The notes under the pieces are model-generated. The model made no database searches, had not been told where the DNA came from, and was given only the letters and a program-made list of their open reading frames with translations. From Acorus gramineus (lineage: Eukaryota; Streptophyta; Magnoliopsida; Acorales; Acoraceae), in the NCBI GenBank assembly GCA_030737835.1, contig CM060857.1, positions 15,697,496 through 15,761,495 on the forward strand: DNA of 64,000 nt. Reading direction: 5' to 3'. Each line of letters starts with the position of its first letter. Positions within the stretch are counted from its first letter, which is position 1. The position numbers were made by a program, and so were the translations under genes. Below are positions 46,262 through 59,020 of the stretch, piece after piece.

Positions 46262-49200
46262 TGGTGAATCCTTTCACATGCAAGACAGATAATTGTGTTC
46301 ACCCCCACACATAACAACCTTTAGGGGTTTACTACACTTGGTACTAGTCTCCAGTGAGGAGGCCAACACACCTTAGGTTTTTATCAACTTTTGTACATGT
46401 AATTTGTCTCTGACCCACCAAATGTTAGATGGAATGTGAAATTTGACTTGTTTGTCTTATGATTGCTATAGCCCATGCAACATATTGTACTTTGTTCAAC
46501 AGACTGGCTCTTCTAAACTATTAGATTTATTGATGAGAATCAAGTAATTCTTTCCCAATTATAATTTTTGATTTCCACTTCTGTTGAATTGTTTTAATAA
46601 GCAAGAAGAAGACAGGAAAGTGATCAACAAGTGTATATGAGTTATTGGTGTTGATTCCAACTTTTTCACCAAGAGATCATAGGATTCCAGCTGTAGTCTT
46701 CATAACTTTCCCTAGCAGGGACCTCTATTTTTCTTCCGAGTCCACAACTTTATCTAGTAAGTCATTCTGCATTTGTGGACCGCCATGGCATAAAAAGCTA
46801 TGAAGACTATTTAATGTTGGTTTAAAAATTTCTGTGCTTTCTACACTGTTCAGATTCACATGCATGCAGCATGCCTTCATTTTCATTGAAACATCACCTT
46901 TCCCTCCCAGGAAATCTTTCTACGTTTTCATACATCTCTGCTTTAATGTTTTCTCCTCTGGTTATAAACCATATATGATTCTTCGAGCTTCACATGTGCT
47001 GTAACACATCATGTATTCATTGTTTTGACATCCTAGCTAGGTTATGCAGGGAGTTAAATTCAACTTTGTTTCTGCCTTTCCAAGTATAGTCCCCATGACG
47101 TGGGGCTGGCTGTCTTCCTGCTTGTAGACTCATGTTACCATTCCACTAAAGTTGTTTGATACACAAAAAAACAAAACAAAAAACAAATAACCATTGTGGG
47201 AGACATTGACTACTCATTGTAAGGAATGTGATGCCACTCAAGTGATAGTGACATGATCTTCATCCATCACAAGGGTAAACTGCTAAGCTCTGATGGCCAT
47301 GATTCAGTTCTGCTATTTCTTTTAAATTTATTGTAGACTCCTGATCCATTATCCCAAAATTTGATTAATTTGGTGTTTCATATTCATTTTGGATCAATGA
47401 CAAAAAAAAAAAAATCAGCTTGTCACTTTTGAGAGGAGTTGGTTGTGGCTGGTCATCTTAATTGGATAAAAAAACTTGATCGTGGTTGCGATTATTAGAT
47501 CTTTATCATGCATTATTTGATTAATTGGCAGATTGTTGCTGGATTAATATGTTAGAGTCAGAAATTGAAAAGTATGAATCATTATATTATTAAGGTCAGA
47601 TTGTACCCAATATTTACAGTATAAAAAGAAAAAAGATTGAAATGACTAAACTATCTCTAATACATGAATGCCACATTGCATCTCCAAGAAGAAATTATTT
47701 CTGTCTCCCGTGTAGAGAACCATTATGAGCTAACCTCTGCTGAAGGAAATCTTTTATGATGCCAAGGCACATACATAGTAAGAATGTGCAGTGTCTCTTT
47801 CAGAGAGAGGCCCAAATCATGCATGTAGAGCTAGTTGTTCACAAACAAAAATACGTTGATCAGTTGAGTTGTGGTGGTCCTTATGCAGTGTCTCTTTTAT
47901 GATGCCAGGCACATACATAGTAAGAATGTGTAGTGTGTCAGAGAGAGGCCAGAATCATGAATGCATGTAGAGCCAACTGTTCACAAACAAAAATACGTTG
48001 ATCAGTTGAGTTGTGGTGGTCCTTATGCAGTTATCTCTTTTATGATGCCAAGGCGCATGAGCATTTGGTGTTGCAAGCAATTTCAGAGGAGCTTATTTCA
48101 CGTATGTCATGCACATCATCCTATTATTTTAGTCGTTGTTATGCAAAATTTTATCATATTTTGTTGTCATCATTTAACTGACAATGAAATTTTTGTAAAT
48201 AATATTAGACATAGTCGGGTCGTTTATGTCCACACTTTTTTTAAAAAAATTAATATATTTAATACAGTGAGATGTATACAATTATAAAAATTATATATCT
48301 ATATATATTCCAATAAACCCTGCTTCAGCTTTTCTACATCTCTTCCGTTCCCTGTTGCGCGGTCTCTTTTTCCCTTGTATATATTTTTATAACTTTAATT
48401 TTTTTCATTTTCATTTCATATATTGTCTATTTTGAAATATTTTGAATTGAAGATTTTTAAAATTTTGCTAAAATATAATATAATGTAATATATATTTCCC
48501 TATCTCCATATAGTTAAAAATTAAAATATATACATTTAATTTATATAAATATGTATTTTTAATTTATAAAAAATATATTTTATTAATTAAATGTATATTT
48601 AAAATAAATAAAGGGTTCATGCTACAAAGGGTACTGAACATAGCATTTTAAGAAAAATAGGTTAGCTGTTGGCCAATAAAATAAAACTTTTCCAAACCGA
48701 AGTGCAATTTTTAGGATATCTCAAAATTTTAATTATAATACCAAAAAAAAGAGGGTGATATATTTTGCATATAAAATTTTCAACGAGATAAAATAGAAAA
48801 AATAACTAAAAAGGTTTTTGGGTTGTATAAAAAGTAAAAGTTAGAAAGTGACACATCCACTCAAAGGAAAGTGATTCATAAAGAATCTTTATTTACTTAC
48901 GAGTATGGTCTGTTCATTCACGGGTATGCTCTATTAAAAATAACATAAAACATGGACTTCATCCAAATAACACACCACTAAAGTTAAAAAGATAAATTAT
49001 CATTCTGCAGAAGAATAAAGTAAAAATCAGAAAGTAAGGCATCCACTCACAGGAAAGTAACTAGAAGAAAAAAAATAGTTTTAATCAAAGTGAAATTAAA
49101 TGACATGGATTTTAAAGTCTTTGAAATCTGTAGGGAAAAAAATTATATAAAAAGAGACGCATGACAATGAAAAAAGGACATCTGCAAAGTGTTATTCTAA

Positions 49201-49528
49201 AATTTTCTAAGTCATCTAGCGAGATCGGAAAGAAGAAGAAGAGATCCTTCTTAACCCATGTCCTATAAGTTTTTTATGATTTTTCTCTTGTAAGCTTCTA
49301 TTAAAAAAATATAATTAAATATATGTTTTACACAAATAATATACAAAAGAGACATCTGAAAAGTGAATTTATGTTGTGAAACCCATAACTTTACATGTAT
49401 AAAGCATCGTGGGGGGAGTTTTCTCAAAAGAATATTAGTAAGGAAATGGCATGGTAGTTCTTTCTATCATGTGTCTTGACTTTATTTGATGTTTTCATTC
49501 GTTGAGTAAGCTCAAAATGTCAATCACT
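46262..49528. repeat. Non-coding block B1
   Basis: About 3.3 kb, matched by B3 (55522-59020). The central part is also matched by B2, and the left part by B0. Copies share long conserved phrases such as 'gtccccatgacgtggggctg', 'gatgccactcaagtgatagt' and 'ccgtgtagagaaccattatg'. No open frame longer than about 110 codons is shared, and frames differ between copies. About 47757-48045 is an internal tandem repeat of roughly 140 bp ('gatgcca.ggcacatacatagtaagaatgtg' ... 'gttgatcagttgagttgtgg'). Confidence 0.88.
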
Positions 49529-49534
49529 TTTTTT

Positions 49535-50773
49535 GTTGGTTTAAAAATTTCTGTGCTTTCTACACTGTTCAGATTCACATGCATGCAGCATGCCTTCATT
49601 TTCATTGAAACATCACCTTTCCCTCCCAGGATATCTTTCTACGTTCTCATACATCTCTGCTTTAATGTTTTCTCCTCTGGTTATAAACCATATATGATTG
49701 TTCGAGCTTCACATGTGCTGTAACACATCATGTATTCATTGTTTTGACATCCTAGCTAGGTTATGCAAGGAGTTAAATTCAACTTTGTTTCTGCCTTTCC
49801 AAGTATAGTCCCCATGACGTGGGGCTGGCTGTCTTCCTGCTTGTAGACTCGTGTTACCATTCCACTAAAGTTGTTTGATACACAAAAAAGCAAAACAAAA
49901 AACAAATAACCATTGTGGGAGACATTGACTACTCATTGTAAGGAATGTGATGCCACTCAAGTGATAGTGACATGATCTTCATCCATCACAAGGGTAAACT
50001 GCTAAGCTCTGATGGCCATGATTCAGTTCTGCTATTTCTTTTAAATTTATTGTAGACTCCTGATCCATTATCCCAAAATTTGATTAATTTGGTGTTTCAT
50101 ATTCATTTTGGACCAATGATAAAAAAAAATCATCTTGTCACTTTTGAGAGGAGTTGGTTGTGACTGGTTATCTTAATTGGATAAAAAAACTTGATCATGG
50201 TTGCGATTATTAGATCTTTATCATGCATTATTTGATTAATTGGCAGATTGTTGCTGGATTAATCTGTTAGAGTCAGAAATTGAAAAGTATGAATCATTAT
50301 ATTATTAGGATTTGTACCCAATATTTATAGTATATATAAAAAAATTGATTAAACTACTCCTCATACATGAATGCCACATTACGTCTCCAAGAAGAAATTA
50401 TTTCCGTCTCCCGTGTAGAGAACCATTATGAGCTAACCTCTGCTGAAGGAAGTCTTTTATGATGCCAAGGCACATACATAGTAAGAATGCGCAGTGTCTC
50501 CCTTTCAGAGAGAGGCCTAAATCATGCATGTAGAGCTAGTTGTTCACAAACAAAAATACGTTGATCAGTTGAGTTGTGGTGGTCTTTATGCAGTGTCTCT
50601 TTTATGATGCCAGGCACATACATAGTAAGAATGTGTAGTGTGTCAGAGAGGGGCCAGAATCATGAATGCATGTAGAGCTAGCTGTTCACAAACAAAAATA
50701 CGTTGATCAGTTGAGTTGTGGTGATCCTTATGCAGTTATCTCTTTTATGATGCCAAGGCTCATGATCATTTGG
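49535..50773. repeat. Non-coding block B2, tandem partial copy
   Basis: It matches B1 46816-48068, in the same orientation and directly after B1. Its right border at 50773 runs straight into intron 6 sequence of C ('tttttgtttttccatcaaaatattg', compare 20240), so this junction cut off the rest of gene C. Confidence 0.9.
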
Positions 50774-50827
50774 TTTTTGTTTTTCCATCAAAATATTGTT
50801 ATGGGATTTTATCTGATCATGTATTGA

Positions 50828-53753
50828 TTAATTCAAAGCTCCAAATTGTTCTCTTAAGGTATGACTGTATGAGTTACACGTCTCCCAAATTGTATAGCAT
50901 TGATTAACTATTTTTAAAAAACCAATCGTGACATGCATGTACAACTTAATTCTTTGCTCATTTGTATATACCTTGTCAGAGGTCCCCAAGTAGGAATAAT
51001 CAACCCTCGTAAGAAATTTCTTTGAATCCGGCTTAGTAGAGGGCTGCAAGGAAAACAAGCATGTTAATGAAAAGTATAAGTCATGACCCATATATATCTT
51101 GTATTTGGTGAGCTTTTTTTTTATTATTTATTTATAAACTGAGTGGCAATGATCAAGATTATATTACAGAGACTAATTTTAGGGTATGAAGGATATGTTT
51201 TAAAGAAACTATCTCTCCCAACCTGATCTTTATATAGATAGAAAGAAAAAAAAAGAAGTATACCAAAAGAGGTATTGAAAAAACATGCTTATTTTCTCAT
51301 AATTTCCGTTTGGAATTAATTGGAAGTTATTTAACCTTTCTTTAAATGCCAAAAGCAGGATTAATGAAAACACCCTCTTTTAAGCTAACTTTGCATGGGC
51401 TGAAAAGACAATAAAAAAAAGGTGAAGTGTAGATAGGAGATATGATGTGCATCGTTGATCAGAAAAGAAAACAAAAAATGGAATAAATGACCAACTATAT
51501 ATATTGCCCTCGTTTCATGCCTCACATGCAAAAACTTTACAACGTTCATAAATCATTTGAATTACTGTATCAATAGTTCTGCAGGTCTTTTTATAGATTT
51601 TTAGTTTGCATATTTGACAAATAAAAGACAATTATACATGGTTACCCTCAGTTAATGCATCACATGCGAATAATGAATACTTCTCAGCCACTTTGTTACC
51701 CCTTCAGTCAATTACATTAATACATATTAATGATATTACTTTAAAACTTTAAAATAGTTAGTGTATATTACGTCCATAAACTTGCAAACGTTGTCAAATT
51801 TCTCTATTATTTTCGCGAAGCTATCCATATTCAGGGACCTGTAGTGCAACGAATAACAGAATAAACAATTAGATCAATTAAATATGTAAGTGCACAAAGG
51901 ACAGTTATTATTAAATATTTAGTTTTAATGGTAAATTTTACTAGATATGTTCATATTTTATCATAGATTATTGAAATTGATTTATAATTTAATTTGATAA
52001 CAAATTTGTAATAGCTAGGTTTCATTTCAGATGGAAGGTCACAGATGCAGAGTTAATTTAATATTATTAAAATAATAAATTTATTATTTTATTTATTTTT
52101 ATAGAGTTTTTATTTAACATTAGATCAACGAATTTGAATTAGCTAATGTTATTTTAATTTTTTTAAAATATTTTCTGCTGCTTGGGTAGTCTCTTTATTT
52201 TTATTATTTTTTGTGTCTTGTATCAGTACTTCTGTATACGTTCCCATGCATTAGTCCATGACCATTTCATCCTGCCATATAAGTAACAAAAACATAAAAT
52301 CAAATCACAATTTTGTCGTCGTTTTTCAATTTTTGTACTATGATTCCTTTAAGGCGTCATATATGCACATTAAATTGAAAGGAATCATAGTACAAAAATG
52401 TGCATATAAGACGAGAGAAATCCTGCCATGTAAGTTGCTATATGTATATTACTTAAAATATAAGAGTAATGGATTTGAAATTATGACAACATTCTAATTT
52501 TTTAAAATATTTTCTCCTTCAATGCCTTGCCAGAGTTATCCCATTCATGACCATTTTCCATGCAAAATCTACGTACGTACTAACAATCGAAAAAAAAAAA
52601 GAGCAAATCTAATCACAGGGCATACATAATTACATATAATACATACATAGATGTAATCAAACTACCTGTAGGTCATCAGAAAGCCGAGGTCCTCGTGCAA
52701 CTCTTTGAAGCCTTCTTTGATGAGATCCTTATCGAGGCCCATGCAGTCCTGTATTGAGCTGACCATCACGGGTTCCTCCACCCGGATGTTCATTGAATAA
52801 TCGACTGCTGGATCCGCTCGATCCGGTGTACCCACATTGTCTCTTGTTGAGCCAACTGAGGCATGTTCGGATCCCACTTCCCTGATCTCATCGTCGTCCG
52901 ATGCGTGGGACGGCTCTGTCACACAGTGTAATATAATTAATTAAATTCCCATTTAGAACTAATTATATAACATTAAGAAAAAAATATAAATCTTGTTTAC
53001 CATAGATAACATGGGAGGCAGCATCAGCAACAGCAACAGGGGAGTCAGAGGGACTGGGGGAACGAGAGAAATCGTCCATGAGATGAGGTTCCTTGAGGTC
53101 TAGGAGTGTGAGTTGCCTGCTCAGCTTATCACTCCTCTCAGTGAACTCTATTACTTTCATCTCATAAAAGCTGCTCACCTTCTGCAGCTCCTCATCGAGT
53201 TTTCCAAAAAAATTCTCCATCGCCTTCTTTAGTTTTTCAAAAAAAAAAAAAAAATTCAAGAGAGAGAGAAAGCATTAGTTAGATTAACAACTTTTTATGA
53301 GCTACAAAATGAAACACGGGAAGTATTATTCAAAAAAACATTCTTTATTTGTTCAGAAATCATCCGAACTCGATGGTCCCCATTTTGTTGTCTCACACCC
53401 TAAAAAAAACAGCAATTAAAGCAAAGTCACATTTGCGGAACAACTTAAATTATACACTTTTGAAAGCATTACAAATGAATATTTTTGCTGACAAAATATG
53501 CAATCCTACAAACCTGATTTTGCTTGTTGAGCAGGGAGAAGAAGCCATCGGCGAGCCTCCTCTTGAGATGCTGAACCTGACGCTGCTCGACGCCCAAGAA
53601 GAAGTTGAGAAAACCATTCAGTTTCTTATCAATTGTTGGCATCTCTTGGAGCTTTTCGATCTCTTTGATGTATTCCTTCAGCTGTTGGTAGCTGAGGTAG
53701 GCGTCCTTCCACTCTGAGACAATCGATCTCTCCAGCTTCATTGAAAACTTCAT
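50828..53753 (-). CDS. PHO1-like: C: truncated PHO1-like gene with intact exons 1-6 (SPX-only unit)
   Basis: Exons: 53514-53753, 53340-53399, 53001-53223, 52666-52915, 51772-51838, 50972-51043. They total 912 nt (304 codons), all in phase with GT-AG borders. It starts MKFSMKLERSIVSEWKDAYL; exon 3 has GKLDEELQKVSSFYEMKVIE; exon 5 has SLNMDSFAKIIEKFDNVCKF; exon 6 has KKFLTRVDYSYLGTSDK. This is a full SPX domain without any transporter part. The donor after exon 6 is good, but block B2 replaces the rest of the gene. If intron 6 is retained, the frame runs 47 more codons to a stop at 50828 (351 aa). SPX domains sense inositol pyrophosphates. Whether a stable protein is made is unknown; it may be a 3'-truncated pseudogene. 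Confidence 0.75.
52330..52413. repeat. Interleaved inverted repeats in intron 4 of C
   Basis: 52330-52350 and 52378-52398 are a perfect 21-bp inverted pair (tttttgtactatgattcctt). A second pair, 52355-52369 and 52399-52413 (cgtcatatatgcaca, one mismatch), is interleaved with it. Confidence 0.85.
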
Positions 53754-55505
53754 TTCTTCACAATGAGGTGAAGAAGAAAGCCTGATGAGGTTGTGAAAAG
53801 GTCACGACGGGTAGGGTTGGGTCGTCGGTTTGAAGGGACGAGCAGGTTCTTCGTCTGGGTTTTGGTGATTTTGGGTTGGGGGGTTTGGGAGGTCTCAACA
53901 ATGGTGGTGAGTGGTGTGGAAGGGGGGTCGCAAGTGGGGGTTTATATAGGGAGAAGTTTGCCAGATGTTCCCTAAGAAAAAAAAAAACTGAGAGTAGGCA
54001 GACTCACTCCAAGAATCAGGGAGACAGAGAGCTTTTGAGAAGAAGGCAGGCTTGGCTTTCATACGAGTTCTGAGGGTCCATATATATAGTGCTTGTTAAT
54101 TACCATTAACTCAGATATAATGTCATTAGTTGTACTAAAAAACTTTGCATATAGGAGAGAATGTTAACAGCTAAAGTGGAAGAAAGCATTCAGGCATGTC
54201 ACATCCGCAACAAGTACTCTTTTCTTTTTTTTTTTTCTTGGTGGGTCCTTCCATTTTTATGGAATAGGGACCATATATCCCTTTGGACGTTTAAGTGTGT
54301 CATCCAAACTTCAAAGTGTCATCCTGACGTTTTTGCACAAGGAAAGTGTCATCCAAACTTAATTAAAAAGTTATTTATATTTTTAATAAAAAAAATTATT
54401 TTTTAAAAATCGCAGAAAATATGTTTTTCTGAAATTAAGCATATTTAAACCATTTAATTCAAAATCTTATTTTTTAAATGTGTTTTCAAACGGACCCCAA
54501 AGAAAATAGTGTCATCCAAACTGTCATTATGTATTATTTTTTTTTAAGGAAAATATTGTTATCATCCAGAGTCTAGATCTGGTCGAACCTGGGCATCATC
54601 AGTATTGAACTACATTACATAGTTTATGAATCAAACTAGACATCCAATTAGTGGATACATTGTTTTTTTTTTGTGCAGTATGATCATTAAGTTATGTAGT
54701 TTGATGCATTACAGTGCATTTCGTACTCATAGTACTAATCGTATCAGGCCTGACTAAATCTGAATTAGTGATCCGAACGTTGCATGTGAGCTTCTACACT
54801 ATAAGGCCTAGTTTGGTAAATGGATAAATTTCTAGGATAAGTTAGCCTAATTTATGAGGATAAAAAATCCATTATTTTTATCCTGATTTACATTTGTTAA
54901 TATTTTTTATTATCCTTATTTTTTGTGTTCTTATCCTCAATCTTGCATTTGGATCAAATATGAGATAATTTTAAATTTTTTTAAAAAATACCAAATCTAC
55001 CCTCCTATTAATGAGACATTAATATTTTTTAGTGGAACACATTCATTTTTTTTTTTGGAAGGGTAGTCATAAATGTTATTCAAATTTTACAAAATAGGGA
55101 TACAAAATTAAGACAAAGTCAATTCCACCTTTTACCTAGAACAAAATATCTCAATTTTTTATCTCAAAATGTGAATAATTATCCATATTTTATCCCTTTT
55201 TTATGCCATATAGGATAACAAGTGATTTAACTCAATTTTTTCCTTATCCTAACCTCTTATTCCCATGTCAAACTAGGCTTAAAGGTAAATGTCGTGCTCG
55301 GTCTACAATACAAGACATAGTGAGTCATATATATGATATATTAAAATATATATTTTATAAAATGTAAAATATATATTATAATGAATTTAGTTAATTAGAT
55401 AATGTAAATTTTTTTCAATAATGTATGTGTGTGTGTCATTACTGTATATCAAAGATGCTAACAAAATACAAATGACTGTATTTGAGTTTGTAAAAAGTAT
55501 AAAAA
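53321..55505. repeat. Segmental duplication copy 2 (pairs with 41183-43390)
   Basis: It contains exons 1-2 of C, its promoter and upstream sequence with the shared Tourist-like MITE (about 54806-55280). Its right border at about 55505 joins block B3, whereas copy 1 borders exon 12 of D there. Confidence 0.92.
53941..53950 (-). promoter_or_regulatory. TATA box candidate of C
   Basis: On the minus strand cctatataaa, about 190 bp upstream of the ATG at 53753. The leader between is G-rich on the plus strand (pyrimidine-rich in the transcript). The same element occurs before A1. Confidence 0.6.
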
Positions 55506-55521
55506 AAGCACAACACACCTT

Positions 55522-58500
55522 AGGTGAATCCTTCAACATGCAAGACAGATACATGCAAGACAGATAATTGTGTTCACCCCCACACATAACAACTTTTAGG
55601 GGTTTACTACACTTTGTACTAGTCTCCAGTGTGGATCGAGGCCAACACACCTTAGGTTTTTATCAACTTTTGTACATGTAATTTGTCTCTGACCCACCAA
55701 ATGTTAGATGGAATGTGAGACTTGACTTGTTTGTCTTATGATTGCTATAGCCCATGCAACATATTGTACTTTGTTCAACAGACTGGCTCTTCTAAACTAT
55801 TAGATTTATTGATGAGAATCAAGTAATTCTTTCCCAATTAATTGTTGATTTCCACTTCTGTTGAATTGTTTTAATAAGCAAGAAGAAGACAGGAAAGTGA
55901 TCAACAAGTGTATATGAGTTATGGGTGTTGATTCCAACTTTTTCACCAAGAGATCATAGGATTCCAGCTGTAGTCTTCATAACTTTCCCTAGCAGGGACC
56001 TCTATTTTTCTTCCAAGTCCACAGCTTTATCTAGTAAGTCATTCTGCATTTGTGGACTGCCATGGCATAAAAAGCTATGAAGACTATTTAATGTTGGTTT
56101 AAAAATTTCTGTGCTTTCTACACTGTTCAGATTCACATGCATGCAGCATGCCTTCATTTTCATTGAAACATCATCTTTCCCTCCCAGGATATCTTTCTAC
56201 GTTATCATACATCTCTGCTTTAATGTTTTCTCCTTTGGTTATAAACCATATATGATTCTTCGAGCTTCACATGTGCTGTAACACATCATGTATTCATTGT
56301 TTTGACATCCTAGCTAGGTTATGCAGGGAGTTAAATTCAACTTTGTTTCTGCCTTTCCAAGTATAGTCCCCATGATGTGGGGCTGGCTGTCTTCCTGCTT
56401 GTAGACTCATGTTACCATTCCACTAAAGTTGTTTGATACACAAAAAAGCAAAACAAAAAACAAATAACCATTGTGGGAGACATTGACTACTCATTGTAAG
56501 GAATGTGATGCCACTCAAGTGATAGTGACATGATCTTCATCCATCACAAGGGTAAACTGCTAAGCTCTGATGGCCATGATTCAGTTCTGCTATTTCTTTT
56601 AAATTTATTGTAGACTCCTGATCCATTATCCCAAAATTTGATTAATTTGGTGTTTCATATTCATTTTGGATCAATGACAAAAAAAAAAAATCATCTTGTC
56701 ACTTTTGAGAGGAGTTGGTTGTGACTGGTCATCTTAATTGGATAAAAAAACTTGATCATGGTTGTGATTATTAGATCTTTATCATGCATTATTTGATTAA
56801 TTGGCAGATTGTTGCTGGATTAATATGTTAGAGTCAGAAATTAAAAAATATGAATCATTATATTATTAGGGTTTGTATCCAATATTTATAATAAACAAAA
56901 AAAAGTTTGAAATGACTAAACTGTCCCTAATACATGAATGCCACATTGCATCTCCAAGAAGAAATTATTTCCGTCTCCCCCGTGTAGAGAACCATTATGA
57001 GCTAACCTCTGCTGAAGGAAATCTTTTATGATGTCAAGGCACATACATAGTAAGAATGTGCAGTGTGTCTCTTTCAGAGAGAGGCCTAAATCATGCATGT
57101 AGAGCTAGTTGTTCACAAACAAAAATACATTGATCAGTTGAGTTGTGGTGGTCCTTATGCAGTGTCTCTTTTATGATGCAAGGCACATACATAGTAAGAA
57201 TGTATAGTGTGTTAGAGAGAGGCCAGAATCATGAATGCATGTAGAGCTAACTGTTCACAAACAAAAATACGTTAATCAGTTGAGTTGTGGTGGTTCTTAT
57301 GCAGTTATCTCTTTTATGATGCATTTGGTGTTGCAAGCAATTTCAGATGAGCTTATTTCACGTATGTCATGCACATCTTCCTATTATTTTAGTCGTTGTT
57401 ATGCAAAATTTTATCATATTTTGTTGTCATCATTTAACTGACAATGAAATTTTTGTAAATAATATTAGACATAGTCGGGTCGTTTATGGTCCACACTTTT
57501 TTTTTAAATTAATATATTTAATACAGTGAGATGTATACAATTATAAAAATTATATATCTATATATATTCCAATAAACCCTGCTTCAGCTTTTCTACATCT
57601 CTTCCGTTCCCTGTTGCGCGGTCTCTTTTTCCCTTGTATATATTTTTATAACTTTAATTTTTTTCATTTTCATTTCATATATTGTCTATTTTGAAATATT
57701 TTGAATTGAAGATTTTCAAAATTTTGCTAAAATATAATATAATGTAATATATATTTTCCTATCTCCATATAGTTAAAAATTAAAATATATACATTTAATT
57801 TATATAAATATGTATTTTTAATTTATAAAAAATATATTTTATTAATTAAATGTATATTTGAAATAAATAAAGGGTTCATGCTACAAAGGGTACTGAACAT
57901 AGCATTTTAAGAAAAATAGGTTAGCTGTTGGCCAATAAAATAAAACTTTTCCAAACCGAAGTGCAATTTTTAGGATATCTCAAAATTTTAATTATAATAT
58001 AAAAAATAAAGAGGGTGATATATTTTGCATATAAAATTTTCAACGAGATAAAATAGAAAAAATAACTGAAAAGGTTTTTGGGTTGTGTAAATTATGTTTC
58101 AGATTTTTACAAACATCCTTCAAAAGGATGAATAATATAAATTCTTATTAAAAAAATCTTGGATATAACAATTCACCAAAAACATTCATTCATAAAGAAT
58201 CTCTATCCACTCACCGATATGGTCAGTTCATTCACGAGTATGCTCTATTAAAAAAAAATGAAACATGAACTTCATCCAAATGACACACCATTGAAGTAAA
58301 AAGACAAATTATTATTCTGTGGGGAAATAAAGTAAAAGTTAGAAAGTGAGGCATCCATTCAAAGGAAAGTGATTCATAAAGAATCTTTATTTACTCACGA
58401 GTATGGTTTGTTCATTTACGAGTATGCTCTATTAAAAATAACATAAAACATGGACTTCATCCAAATGACACATCATTAAAGTTAAAAAGATAAATTATCA

Positions 58501-59020
58501 TTATCCAGAAGAATAAAGTAAAAATCAGAAAGTAAGGCATCCACTCACAGGAAAGTAACTAGAAGAAAAAAAATAGTTTTAATCAAAGTGAAATTAAATG
58601 ACATGGATTTTAAAGTCTTTGAAATCTGTAGGGAAAAAAATTATATAAAAAGAGACGCATGACAATGGAAAAAGGATATCTAAAAAGTGTTATTCTAAAA
58701 TTTTCTAAGTTATCTAGCGAGATCGAAAAGAAGAAGAGATCCTTCTTAACCCATGTACTGTAAGTTTTTTATGATTTTTCTCTTGTAAGCTTCTATTAAA
58801 AAAATCTAATTAAATATATGTTTTACACAAATAATATACAAAAGAGACATCTGAAAAGTGAATTTATGTTGTGAAGCCCATAACTTTACATATATAAAGC
58901 GTCGTGGGGGGAGTTTTCTCAAAGGAATATTAGTAAGGAAATGGCATGGTAGTTCTTTCTATCATGTGTCTTGATTTTATTTGATGTTTTCATTTGTTGA
59001 GTAAAGTCAAAATGTCAATC
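55522..59020. repeat. Non-coding block B3
   Basis: Copy of B1 with similar length and order. Private features are a 15-bp tandem repeat (acatgcaagacagat) at about 55537-55566 and an expansion near 58090-58330, where the 'gtaaaagttagaaagtg' and 'attcataaagaat' part is duplicated. No conserved open frame. Confidence 0.9.

Noticed and set aside
46520..48060. Block B as a microRNA precursor (miR399, miR827, miR167 considered)
   Set aside because: No mature sequence of these families was found by eye and no long self-complementary stem is visible in the conserved part. Only some loose resemblance to a miR167* sequence was noted.
47961..48287. 108-codon open frame in block B1
   Set aside because: In B3 the same region breaks into other frames (57235-57441, 57347-57529), and B2 lacks its second half. 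The frame is not conserved.
43428..53753. C and D as one gene split by blocks B1-B2
   Set aside because: Both contain their own exon 6 (50972-51043 and about 45519-45585) with different sequence, so they come from two gene copies.
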